Assembly (NCBI RefSeq): GCF_002911665.1
Contig: NZ_MTBP01000001.1
Location: 1,364,001 to 1,428,000 of the forward strand
Direction of reading: 5' to 3'
Length of the DNA: 64,000 bases
From: Actinomadura rubteroloni
GTDB lineage: Bacteria; Actinomycetota; Actinomycetes; Streptosporangiales; Streptosporangiaceae
The number at the start of each line of letters is the position of its first letter. Position 1 is the first letter of the stretch. Under the pieces are notes generated by a model, which was given only the letters and a program-made list of their open reading frames with translations, was not told the origin of the DNA and did no database searches. Of the stretch, positions 16,677 to 25,368 are shown piece after piece. The position numbers and the translations under genes are program-made.

Positions 16677-17876
16677 ATGACCGGGGTGATCGAGCCGCAA
16701 CGGCCGCCCGACGGTGCGGTCCGTCCGCCCGCCGCTCCCGCGCGTTCCCGCAGCGCCCGGACGACGGCGTTGCTCTCCCTCGCCGCCGGGGCGGGCGGAA
16801 GCCTGCTGGTCTCCGTGGTCCTCACGGGGATGGCGAGCGGCGACCGGCGTGAGCCGCATCTCTCGCCCTCGGCGGCGGGTGCGCCGCCGGTCTTCCGCGT
16901 CTATCTCGACGCCGCCGGATCGGACGCCGCCGACGGCCGGGACCCTGCCCACGCCGTGGCGTCGCTCGCGCGCGCTCAGCAGGTCGTCGCCGCGGCCCGG
17001 CCGAAGACCGACGTGGAGATCCGCATACGCCGGGGCGTCTACTCGTCCCCGCCGCTGATCTGGAAGACGTACGTCCCCGGGCACTCGATCAGCTTCCTTC
17101 CGGCCGACTACCGGTACGGCGGCGACCTCGCCGGCATAGCGGGCCGCCCGGTCTTCCGGGGAACCGGCGGCGTCGGGTACTGGCTGCGCGCCGAACCGCC
17201 GCCCGCCGGCACCGGCGACACCGCGCTGCGCTTCTACTACCTTCAGGTGGAGCGGTACTCCAGCGGCGGGATCATGTTCGACGGCGGGACCCGTCCGTCA
17301 TCGGCCGGCGTCCTCGTCGGCGGGCCGACGAGCGTGGACGGCAACACCGTCTACGGCGTCCGGTTCAGCGCCATCGGGTCCAAGTACGTCCCGACGGCGC
17401 TCGGCTATGGCGCGGTCGACCTGGTCAACTCGCGGCGCAACATCATCGAGCAGAACGAGTTCTCCGGCATCGAGAACAGCGGTGATCCCGCCCAGGCGGC
17501 ACTCGTCCACGGCGTCTACCTCGCCCACCGGAGCAGCGGCAACATCATCCGCGGCAACCGGTTCGACATGGTCAGCGGCGACCCCGTCCGCACGCGCAAC
17601 GCCAGCGGCGACAACAAGGTCTCCGGCAACGTCTTCGTGCGCGCGGGCTCCAAAGCGTACTTCTCGGACTGGTTCCAGCGACGGGCGGACGCGTCGGTGC
17701 CGCGTGAGTGCGCGTCGCTGGAGAACCGCTTCTACGACAACACGCTGACGTCCGGGTACAACGGTCCCGTGCGCACGTGGTCGGCGTCGCCGGGCACGGA
17801 CACCTCCACGGGCGGGACGGGCTGCGGACCCGAGCCCGCCCAGCGCGTCCTCGCCTGGGGCAACCGCACCGGCTGA
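16677..17876 (+). CDS. Secreted or anchored right-handed beta-helix protein
   Basis: The 399-residue protein has a hydrophobic export segment at about 29-52 and then VYLDAAGSDAADGRDPAHAV, the usual opening of pectate-lyase-like parallel beta-helix proteins. Repeated coils carry short Asn/Gly/Ile motifs (NIIEQNEFSGIEN, GNIIRGNRFDMVSG, NKVSGNVF). Such folds bind or cleave polysaccharides. Two Cys pairs near the C-terminus may stabilise it. It follows the methyltransferase-glycosyltransferase gene by 192 bases on the same strand, so a shared role in surface glycan handling is possible. No catalytic residues can be assigned. It converges on the beta-propeller gene with three bases between stops. 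Confidence 0.8.
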   Translation: MTGVIEPQRPPDGAVRPPAAPARSRSARTTALLSLAAGAGGSLLVSVVLTGMASGDRREPHLSPSAAGAPPVFRVYLDAAGSDAADGRDPAHAVASLARAQQVVAAARPKTDVEIRIRRGVYSSPPLIWKTYVPGHSISFLPADYRYGGDLAGIAGRPVFRGTGGVGYWLRAEPPPAGTGDTALRFYYLQVERYSSGGIMFDGGTRPSSAGVLVGGPTSVDGNTVYGVRFSAIGSKYVPTALGYGAVDLVNSRRNIIEQNEFSGIENSGDPAQAALVHGVYLAHRSSGNIIRGNRFDMVSGDPVRTRNASGDNKVSGNVFVRAGSKAYFSDWFQRRADASVPRECASLENRFYDNTLTSGYNGPVRTWSASPGTDTSTGGTGCGPEPAQRVLAWGNRTG

Positions 17877-17879
17877 CCG

Positions 17880-20654
17880 TCAGGACTCGTCGAACCGCCA
17901 CAGCGTCAACTGGTCGCCGTCGCCGCCGGTGGAGATCCCGACGCCGAGCAGGCCGCCGCCGGACGCGGTCAGCGCGCCGATCTGCTGCCGTCCCTCACCG
18001 GAGAGGCCCGGCCCCTGCGGGACCGTCGGCTGCCAGGCCCGGCCGTCCTCGGACGTCCACCGGATCGTGTCGCCGTCGTGCCAGCTCCCGAACATTCCGA
18101 CCAGCGTGATCGTGCCGTTCCGCGCCGCCGCCGCGCCGAGGAAGCTCGCGGCGTTGCCTGTCGGCGTCGGCAGGGCGCTGCCGCGCCAGGTGTTCCCGGC
18201 GTCGCTCGACGCCACCGCGACCGCCCGGTCGCCCGGCGCCTGGCCCTCGCCCCCCGCGACGAACACGCGGCCGGCCGCGACGATGTGCGTCAGCCGGGTG
18301 TTCTGCACGCCCGCCGGTCCGACGGCCTCCTTCTCCGTCCACGCCAGGCCGTCGTTCGACACCCAGATCGCGGGCCGCGCCGGGTGCGTCGCGGGCACAC
18401 CCTTCGTCGAGCTGGCTCCGACCGCCGCGAACCCGGTGGGCGTCGCGGCGACCGCCGTCATCTCCCGGGACGTTCCGCGCCCGGCGGCGAGCCCGTCCTG
18501 CCGGGCGGGCTGCCACGACCGCAGGTCCGCCGAGAACCACGCGACGGCCGACGACTCCCGGTCGCCGAGCGCGTCACGGCCGACGATCAGGTAGCCCTTC
18601 GGCCCGGCCGCCACACCCGCGAGCGTCACCGAACGCCCGCCGTGCGGAGCGAAGGCCGACGGATCCTGCCACTGCCACGCGGTGCCGTCCGCGGACGTGG
18701 CGAGCAGCGGCCTGCGGCCGTCGGTCCCGATCGCGAGCCAGCCCCGCGACCCGTGGGCGACCTTCAGGAGCCGCTGCCGCTGGTTCGTGGCGGCGACGGA
18801 CGGGACGGCCGCCCGCTTCCAGGACGTGCCGTCGGAACTCGTCCACACGGCGGCGCGCCCGTTGGTGCTGCCGACCGCGACGAACCGCCCGCCGGCGTTC
18901 GCGACGTCCACGACCGACCGCTCGGTGACGACCGCGCCGGGCACCCTGCGCAGATCGACGGGCGTCACCTGCCCGCCCGCGCCGACGAGGAGCTGGTAGT
19001 CCTGATCGGTCTGCCGGCTGCTGCCCCCGATCACCAGGGCGCCGCCGGCCACCGTCACGGCGTTGAGCTTGCGCTGCGGCCCGGTGCCGAGATCGGCGCC
19101 CTGGCCCCATGCCGAGCCGTCCGTGCTCTGGAACGCGACCTCGCGGCCGTCCGCCGTCGAAGCCAGGAGCGCGAAGCCCGAATCGTCGCCGGCCAGCCGC
19201 ACCGGCTCGATCCCGGACCCGGCCTCGATCTTTCCGGCCTGCTCCCACTTGCGGCCGTCGCCGGATCGGAACGCCATGCCCGGCCGGGCGCTGCCCGACT
19301 TCCCGCGGCGCACGGCGAGGAAGCCCGAACGGTTCGCCGCCAGATGCAGGTCGCCGAACGCCCCGGACGCGGTCGGGGCGCCGAGCGCCTGCCAGGTCCG
19401 TCCGCCGTCGGTGGAGCTCCAGAGCCCGGCGACCGTGCTCTTGCGCTTGACGACCGTCCCCGCGACGAGGATCGTCCGGCCCGTCGCCACCGCGTAGCGC
19501 AGCGCGCCGAGCCCGTCCTTGCCGGTCTTCATGCCGATCGCGCGCCCGGTGAGGCGCTGCCAGTTCGTCCCGTCGGGGGACCGCCACAGGATCGGCGCGT
19601 CGCCCTTGCCGGACGAACGATGGCCGACCGCGAGGTATCCCCGTCCGGCACGGGTGACCTGCTCGATGACGTCGCCCGCGGTGAAGACGCCCGGCTTGGC
19701 GGCGGTCTGCGTCCAGGTCCGTCCGTCCGCGCTGGTCCAGACGTTCTCCGTGGCGTTGCCCGCGCCGAGCGCGACCCAGCCGCCCGCCGCGCCGAACACC
19801 GCGTCGGGCCCGCGTCCGAGCGCGGGGCCGCCGTCCTTCATCCGGACCTTCGCCACCTGCCACGTCCGGCCCTGGTCGGCGGAGTAGAGGAACTTCGGCC
19901 GGGGACTGAGCGCGCCGGTCTGCGAACCGGCGACGACGACCGTGCCGCCCGCCGCGGACGCCGCGTTGATCGACTGGTCGAGCCCGTCGGAGGGCGCGCC
20001 CTTGTCCACGGCGAAAAGCGCGTCGGCGAACGATGACGGATCGCCGGCGCCCGGACCGTCGTCGCCGCCGGACATGAGGGCGTAGACGCCGTATCCGCCC
20101 CCGCCGACCACGGCCAGGGCGACGAAGCCCGCAATGACCGGCTTCGCGGGAAAGGCGCGGCGGCGCTTGGCCTTGTTCTTCCTGGCCTCGACGATCCACG
20201 GCTCGACGACCTGCGGCGGGACACCGGCTCCGCCGGACGGTGACTGCCTCGGCCCCGTCTCCCAGGGCTGCTGGACGACGGGCGGCGGCGCGTACGGCCG
20301 ATGCCCGGCCTCCGGCTCCGCCCGGGGCGCGGGCGGTGGCTGCCGCTGGAGCGAGCCCGGACGCGGCGGCGGGGACGTCGTCTCCCAGGGCTGCTGGACG
20401 ACGGGGGGCGGGCTGTACGGCCGGTGCTCGCCGGAGTCGGTGACGGTCTCCTCGGCCCACACGGGCGGCGGTGGCGCCGGAGCCGGGCTGAGACCGCCGC
20501 CCCGCGCCGCGTCGCCCTGGGGCGCCGGAGCCTCGCTCTTGGCGGTCCGCTCCTCCTCCGGCTCGGTCACGGCCCAAGGAGGAGGCGGCGGAGGGGAGAA
20601 CTGCCAGTCCTCCTGACCGCCGTCAGCCGTGGAGTCGTTGCCGGACGTGCTCAC
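17880..20654 (-). CDS. Membrane-anchored Asp-box (BNR) beta-propeller protein
   Basis: The 924-residue protein has a Pro-rich cytoplasmic head (1-155) with two copies of HRPYxPPPVVQQPWET, a basic patch, one transmembrane helix (about 172-195) and a large extracytoplasmic part. That part holds about a dozen Asp-box/BNR motifs (SADQGRTW, STDGGRTW, SSDGTSW, SNDGLAW, SSDAGNTW), spaced as in beta-propellers of the sialidase or Vps10 type. No sialidase catalytic residues are recognised, so a binding role is more likely. The GTG at 20654 has GGAGGGG just upstream and is preferred over the longer frame to 20732. The Pro-rich head resembles other proteins of this secretion locus. Confidence 0.85.
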   Translation of the reverse strand: MSTSGNDSTADGGQEDWQFSPPPPPPWAVTEPEEERTAKSEAPAPQGDAARGGGLSPAPAPPPPVWAEETVTDSGEHRPYSPPPVVQQPWETTSPPPRPGSLQRQPPPAPRAEPEAGHRPYAPPPVVQQPWETGPRQSPSGGAGVPPQVVEPWIVEARKNKAKRRRAFPAKPVIAGFVALAVVGGGGYGVYALMSGGDDGPGAGDPSSFADALFAVDKGAPSDGLDQSINAASAAGGTVVVAGSQTGALSPRPKFLYSADQGRTWQVAKVRMKDGGPALGRGPDAVFGAAGGWVALGAGNATENVWTSADGRTWTQTAAKPGVFTAGDVIEQVTRAGRGYLAVGHRSSGKGDAPILWRSPDGTNWQRLTGRAIGMKTGKDGLGALRYAVATGRTILVAGTVVKRKSTVAGLWSSTDGGRTWQALGAPTASGAFGDLHLAANRSGFLAVRRGKSGSARPGMAFRSGDGRKWEQAGKIEAGSGIEPVRLAGDDSGFALLASTADGREVAFQSTDGSAWGQGADLGTGPQRKLNAVTVAGGALVIGGSSRQTDQDYQLLVGAGGQVTPVDLRRVPGAVVTERSVVDVANAGGRFVAVGSTNGRAAVWTSSDGTSWKRAAVPSVAATNQRQRLLKVAHGSRGWLAIGTDGRRPLLATSADGTAWQWQDPSAFAPHGGRSVTLAGVAAGPKGYLIVGRDALGDRESSAVAWFSADLRSWQPARQDGLAAGRGTSREMTAVAATPTGFAAVGASSTKGVPATHPARPAIWVSNDGLAWTEKEAVGPAGVQNTRLTHIVAAGRVFVAGGEGQAPGDRAVAVASSDAGNTWRGSALPTPTGNAASFLGAAAARNGTITLVGMFGSWHDGDTIRWTSEDGRAWQPTVPQGPGLSGEGRQQIGALTASGGGLLGVGISTGGDGDQLTLWRFDES

Positions 20655-21196
20655 GTTCCCCTCCGGAGGAGTGCTGTTCAGGAGCCTGAATACGGCACAA
20701 AGCACCCTACGGGGTTCCTCGCCCGCCGTCATTCGAGTCCCGGTACCCGCCGTGCCCGTTCAGGTGCCGCGCTGCCTGGCGCTCCCGCGCCGTCAGGAGT
20801 CCGGCCGGGACGGGAGGGCCGCCGTGCGCAACATCTTGCGGGCGACTACGCGGCGTATCTGTCCATGACAAATTTTCGTCGTTCTTTGTTTCGGTTGGAG
20901 AAAACTTCCTGCGGTAGATGGCTTCCGTACAATCGCGTCACTTTTCAATAACGAAATAATATCGGTCCTTGTCGTCGGCCCATGGAACGTGCCGTCGCCC
21001 GAAGGTGGCTACGCAGCGTCGCTGTATCGGTGAAATATCCCTGTGGTGCAGGGGGTTGCGGCGTCCTGGTCAGTAGGTTTACGGGGATCCGGGTGATTCA
21101 TGCCACAAATTAGCCGTCACGGAGAGTCTTGTCATGCGCTGTTGATCATCTTAGGTTGAGGGCGTTTTATGACGGTCTTATCTGGCAGGGGTCCGT
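20655..21196. other. Intergenic region with AT-rich patch
   Basis: These 542 bases between divergent genes hold no gene. From about 20865 to 20985 the DNA is strikingly AT-rich against its surroundings (runs such as AAATTTTCG, TTTTCAATAACGAAATAATAT), a likely Lsr2-type silencing target and promoter zone for the large secreted proteins downstream. On the minus strand, TGACGG/TAGGGT with 16-base spacing (20704-20731) could start the beta-propeller gene. Confidence 0.5.
20704..20731 (-). promoter_or_regulatory. Possible promoter of the beta-propeller gene
   Basis: On the minus strand, TGACGG (20731-20726) and TAGGGT (20709-20704) are separated by 16 bases, about 50 bases before the GTG at 20654. 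Confidence 0.35.
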
Positions 21197-21238
21197 ATGC
21201 GCCATCTCCGGCTGCGCTTGAGAGATCATCAACAGCGC
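21136..21238. repeat. 16-bp inverted repeat around the LamG gene start
   Basis: GCGCTGTTGATCATCT at 21136-21151 and the inverse of GCGCTGTTGATGATCT at 21223-21238 match at 15 of 16 positions, with 71 bases between. The interval contains the ribosome binding site and the ATG at 21197. It could form an mRNA stem around the start, bind a dimeric regulator, or be the ends of a very short mobile remnant. Confidence 0.6.
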
Positions 21239-24200
21239 TCGCATCATGGCGTTATCCTGCGTCGCTCGGCTTGGATGACTTCCATCCTGACCACTGTTAT
21301 GGCGGCGGCGTCGCTACAGTCGGTGACCATCGCGCATGCCGACCCACCGGCCACCGCGGTGCTGGCGCCGACGGAAGAAGCCGCGCTCGCCAAAGCCAAG
21401 AAGACGGGGGACCCCGTCGAGGTCACGGCGTTCCGGGACGAGCGCCGGACCGTTTACGCCAACCCGGACCAGACCTTCACCGCCGTGCAGAGCGTGCGCG
21501 CCGTCCGCGTGCGCAAGGGCGACGGATGGGCGACACCGGACGCCACGCTCGTCAAGGCCAAGGACGGTTCGCTCGTCCCCAAGGCGGCGAATCTCGCCAT
21601 GCGCTTCTCCGCTGGCGGAACCGGCGCGGTCGTCCGGATCGAGCGGGCCGGCCAGAGCTTTTCGCTGGCCTGGCCCGGCCGTCTCCCGGAACCCACGATC
21701 CAGGGCGCCACGGCTACCTATGCCGACGTACTGCCGGACGTCGACCTGATCGTCAACGCCGACATCGACGGTTTTTCCCACGTCTTCAAGATCAAGTCAC
21801 GGGAGGCGGCCGCGGACCCGCGCGTCCGGCGCCTGACGCTCACCACCGGGGGAAACGGCGGCGTCCGCTCCGTCCAAGGCGGCGGCGTCCGAATCGTGGA
21901 TCACTCGGGGGCGCCGCTCCTGGACGCGCCGCAGCCCCTGATGTGGGACTCGCGCAAGCCCGCGGCCGAGAACCCGAAGGCCGACGCTCCCGGCGCCGTC
22001 GACCTGCGCAAAGGACCGTCGGAGTCGTCTCGCCAAGGCGAGGCGGCCGTGACGCTCGACCGCCGCAACCTCACCATCGCACCCGACGCGACGCTCCTCT
22101 CCGCGAAGGAGACGACGTTCCCGGTCTATGTCGACCCCGTCTACAAGACGGCGACGCGTACCGGCTGGACGATGGTCGCGAGCGGTTACCCCACGACTGA
22201 GTACTGGGGATTCCCCGGCAAGGACAACGAGGGCAGCGGCAAATGCCCCGCACTCTCCGGCGACCCTTACTACTGCAACGGGACGGGCACGAAGCGCCTC
22301 TTCTACTCGATCCCCACGTCGGCCTTCAAGGGCAAATACATCATCAGTGCCGAGTTCGCCGTCACTTTGCGTCACACGTACAGCTCGTCCGCCAAGGGCG
22401 TCGACCTGCACTGGACGTCGAAGTCCATTGGCACGGGCACCAACTGGGACAACCAGCCGGCCTCGGGCGACATGAACTTCCTCCAGACGAAGTCGCCGAC
22501 CAACGCGACATCGTCCTGCACCTCGACCAACCAGAACGTGCGCTTCGACGCCAAGGCCGCAGTGCAGGCAGGTCTTTCCAACACGACGTTCCGCGTCCGA
22601 GCCGACGACGAGAGCGACTACACGTACTGGAAGCGGTTCTGCGAGAACGCTCAGCTCGAGGTGCACTACACGACCGCGCCGAGCCAGCCGAAGCAATCGG
22701 AACTCAAGATGACGCCGGGCGGAAGCTGCATCAGCGGGACCGGGCGTCCGTACGTCGACGAGCCGCCGAAACTGTCGGCGACTCTGCGGGATCCCGACAA
22801 CGAGCAGGTGCGCGGCCAGTTCTCGGTCAGTTGGGTCGGCACTGACGGGGTCAAGGTCACCAAGACCTACACGACCGGCTACAAGGGCAGCGGCAGCAGG
22901 TTCGATTATTCGCTCGTCGGTGTCGGCATACCGCAGAACACGGTCATCGGTTGGGAGGTCCGCGCTTCCGACGGCTATCTCTGGGGGCCCTGGAGCTGGG
23001 AGGGCTCGCAGACGTCCTGCCAGTTCATCTACGACGCGACCAAACCGAAGCCGCCGACCGTCACCTCGACGACCGGACACGCCGTGGGCGAGTACGGATC
23101 GTTCACCTTCAAGGCGTCGGACACTGACGTGGTCGCGTACAAATACGGGTTCAATGACGAGGCCGAAACCGCGCATACGATCCAGACGACTTCCGGCGGT
23201 GCACAGACGGTCCGATTCATGCCTGATGATGACGGACCGCAGTGGGTCTCGGTGGTCGCCGTGGACGGCGCGAACCAGACGAACCCGGTCGTCGCAAACT
23301 TCGAGTTCTACGTCGACCCGGGACGTGGGCCACGAGCCGCCTGGGACCTCAACGAGAACGCGGGCGCGACGCAGGCCATCGCGCGTGACCTCCCTGACAC
23401 CACGGGGACTCTCAGCGGCAGCGCCCAACTCGGCGGTTCCGGCGCGGTCGGCGGTTCCCTCGCACTGGACGGAGGCTCGGTACAGACCGGTCAAAAGGTT
23501 GTCGCCACCGACCAGAGCTACTCCGTCAGCGCATGGGTGAAGCTGACGAGTTCGACGCAGTACGGGACGGTCATCAGCCAGGACGGCGACCGCAACAGCG
23601 GATTCGAACTCGGCTACTACCCGTCCTCGGGGAAGTGGTCCTTCTGGCGGACCGATACCGACACCGACAGTGCGCCGATCAAGACGGCCTCCGGATCGAC
23701 GGCGACGCTGAATACATGGACCCACCTCGTCGGCGTCTACGACAAGTCGGCCGGCCAGTTGCGGCTGTATGTCAACGGTTCGCTGGCCGGGACCGTCGCC
23801 GTGACGGGCGACTGGGCTGCATCGGGTCCGCTGCAGATCGGTCGCGGCAAAGTCAATGGCGCGTACGCCCACTGGTGGCGGGGTGGCGTCGATGACGTGC
23901 GGGTCTATGACGAGTTGCTGTCCGAAACGGATATCGCCGACCTGTACGCGCGCAAGTCTGCGCCGCCGCCCGCCTTGGCGCGTTGGAGTCTGGACGAGCC
24001 GACGGGCGCTACGCAGGTCACCGGTGTGCCCGAGCGATACGCCGCCGGACGGGTCGGGACGGTGCAGTTCGGTGCACCAGGCGTCAAGGACAAGGCGCTT
24101 CGGACCATCGGCTGGGAGTCGGCCGGTGCCCTGGAGGCCGCCGGGCCTGTCGTCCGCACCGATGAGAGCTTCTCGGTGAGCGCCTGGGTCTATCTCGACA

Positions 24201-25306
24201 AAAACGATATCGGCGGCTACGCGTTGGGCCAGGACGGAGCATCGGAGAGTGCTTTCCAGCTCGGCTACGAGTCAGCCCTCAAAAAATGGGGGTTCCGCAT
24301 GAGGGGGGCCGACAACGCCACAGGAACATGGATCAACGCGTTCTCTGCACAGCCCGCCGAACTCAACGACTGGGTGCATCTCGTCGGCGTCCATGACGCA
24401 GTCGCCAAAAAGATCTATCTCTACGTGAACGGCGCGCTCACCGGTACTGCCGACAACCCGAACCCTTGGCACGGCGAGGGTTCGCTGACGATCGGCCGCA
24501 ACAAGTATCACGGCCAGGCGTCGTCCTACTGGCACGGTTATATCGACGACGTCAAGGTGTTCGATCGTGTTCTGGTTCCGGGAGACATTCCCGGTCTATA
24601 CGCGCTGGCGCCGGAACGGCGCGGATACTGGCAGCTCAACACGGCGACGGGCGGCGTCAGCCCGGAGCAGCGCAACGGTACGGGAATGACCCTCACGGGA
24701 GACGCGACGATCTACACCCCGCCGCCCGACGATGATCCCTTTGATCCGTCGCGGCCCGCCATGGTCGGGTCGGGGCACCTGCGGTTGAACACGACAGGCA
24801 CGGACGGTGCGGGGACCACACCCGCGGTGATCCAGACGAATCGAAGTTTCACCGTCACGCTCCGCGCGAGGCTCGCGTCGGCTGACCCGGTGAGTTCGAT
24901 GACCGTCCTGTCGCAGGCCGGGACGACGGGATACGGCTTCGCGATCCGCTATGACAAGGCCACCGGCCAATGGCAGGTCGTGATGCCGAAGACCGACGGT
25001 GGCAGCGAAGTGGTGTCGGTGAACTACACCCAGGCGCAGGCATCGTCGGACGAGGCCGGGCAGGCGATCGCCATCGTCTATGACCACACCGTCGGCGAAC
25101 TCCGAATCTATGTCGACGGTGACGAGGACGCCGCCGCCAAGGTTCCCTACTTCAGCACCTGGAATGCCGTGGGGCCGCTGCGCCTCGGGGGATCCGGCTC
25201 GGAAGCGTTCATCGGCGAAGTAGATGACGTCCGCGTCTACGCCGGAGCCCTGGACGAAAAGACTTTGCAAATCCTGAAAGACAGGACGGAACAGCCGGAT
25301 CTCTGA
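21197..25306 (+). CDS. Large secreted LamG-domain protein paired with the RHS toxin gene
   Basis: The 1369-residue protein has a hydrophobic export signal (about residues 27-48, ending AHADPP). A conserved N-terminal beta-rich domain follows (about 50-300, with FSAGGTGAVVRI and YADVLPDVDLIVNADIDGFSHVFKIK). A DNRLRE-like domain (about 310-495, RLFYSIPTSAFKG, NQNVRFDAKAAVQAGLSN) comes next. Three LamG jellyroll domains end the protein (about 730-918, 925-1134, 1141-1368), each with WxHLVGVxD or a similar strand and a VDDVRVY/IDDVKVF ending. LamG domains bind glycans or surface proteins. ATG 21197 has AGGGG upstream; ATG 21275 is an alternative that gives a tighter signal peptide. The RHS gene begins 62 bases later. 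It probably acts as a cell-wall or delivery partner. Confidence 0.85.
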   Translation: MRHLRLRLRDHQQRSHHGVILRRSAWMTSILTTVMAAASLQSVTIAHADPPATAVLAPTEEAALAKAKKTGDPVEVTAFRDERRTVYANPDQTFTAVQSVRAVRVRKGDGWATPDATLVKAKDGSLVPKAANLAMRFSAGGTGAVVRIERAGQSFSLAWPGRLPEPTIQGATATYADVLPDVDLIVNADIDGFSHVFKIKSREAAADPRVRRLTLTTGGNGGVRSVQGGGVRIVDHSGAPLLDAPQPLMWDSRKPAAENPKADAPGAVDLRKGPSESSRQGEAAVTLDRRNLTIAPDATLLSAKETTFPVYVDPVYKTATRTGWTMVASGYPTTEYWGFPGKDNEGSGKCPALSGDPYYCNGTGTKRLFYSIPTSAFKGKYIISAEFAVTLRHTYSSSAKGVDLHWTSKSIGTGTNWDNQPASGDMNFLQTKSPTNATSSCTSTNQNVRFDAKAAVQAGLSNTTFRVRADDESDYTYWKRFCENAQLEVHYTTAPSQPKQSELKMTPGGSCISGTGRPYVDEPPKLSATLRDPDNEQVRGQFSVSWVGTDGVKVTKTYTTGYKGSGSRFDYSLVGVGIPQNTVIGWEVRASDGYLWGPWSWEGSQTSCQFIYDATKPKPPTVTSTTGHAVGEYGSFTFKASDTDVVAYKYGFNDEAETAHTIQTTSGGAQTVRFMPDDDGPQWVSVVAVDGANQTNPVVANFEFYVDPGRGPRAAWDLNENAGATQAIARDLPDTTGTLSGSAQLGGSGAVGGSLALDGGSVQTGQKVVATDQSYSVSAWVKLTSSTQYGTVISQDGDRNSGFELGYYPSSGKWSFWRTDTDTDSAPIKTASGSTATLNTWTHLVGVYDKSAGQLRLYVNGSLAGTVAVTGDWAASGPLQIGRGKVNGAYAHWWRGGVDDVRVYDELLSETDIADLYARKSAPPPALARWSLDEPTGATQVTGVPERYAAGRVGTVQFGAPGVKDKALRTIGWESAGALEAAGPVVRTDESFSVSAWVYLDKNDIGGYALGQDGASESAFQLGYESALKKWGFRMRGADNATGTWINAFSAQPAELNDWVHLVGVHDAVAKKIYLYVNGALTGTADNPNPWHGEGSLTIGRNKYHGQASSYWHGYIDDVKVFDRVLVPGDIPGLYALAPERRGYWQLNTATGGVSPEQRNGTGMTLTGDATIYTPPPDDDPFDPSRPAMVGSGHLRLNTTGTDGAGTTPAVIQTNRSFTVTLRARLASADPVSSMTVLSQAGTTGYGFAIRYDKATGQWQVVMPKTDGGSEVVSVNYTQAQASSDEAGQAIAIVYDHTVGELRIYVDGDEDAAAKVPYFSTWNAVGPLRLGGSGSEAFIGEVDDVRVYAGALDEKTLQILKDRTEQPDL

Positions 25307-25368
25307 AGGCCGTGACCGGTTGAGAAGCAAGCGTCCCCTGTGCTGATCTTGAGAGCGAGAGCCAGCCC

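Noticed and set aside
13437..17084. Open frame of 1215 codons on the minus strand
   Set aside because: It lies opposite the methyltransferase-glycosyltransferase and beta-helix genes, whose domains are clear. Its sequence is Arg/Gly/Leu-rich with no motifs, typical of antisense frames in GC-rich DNA.
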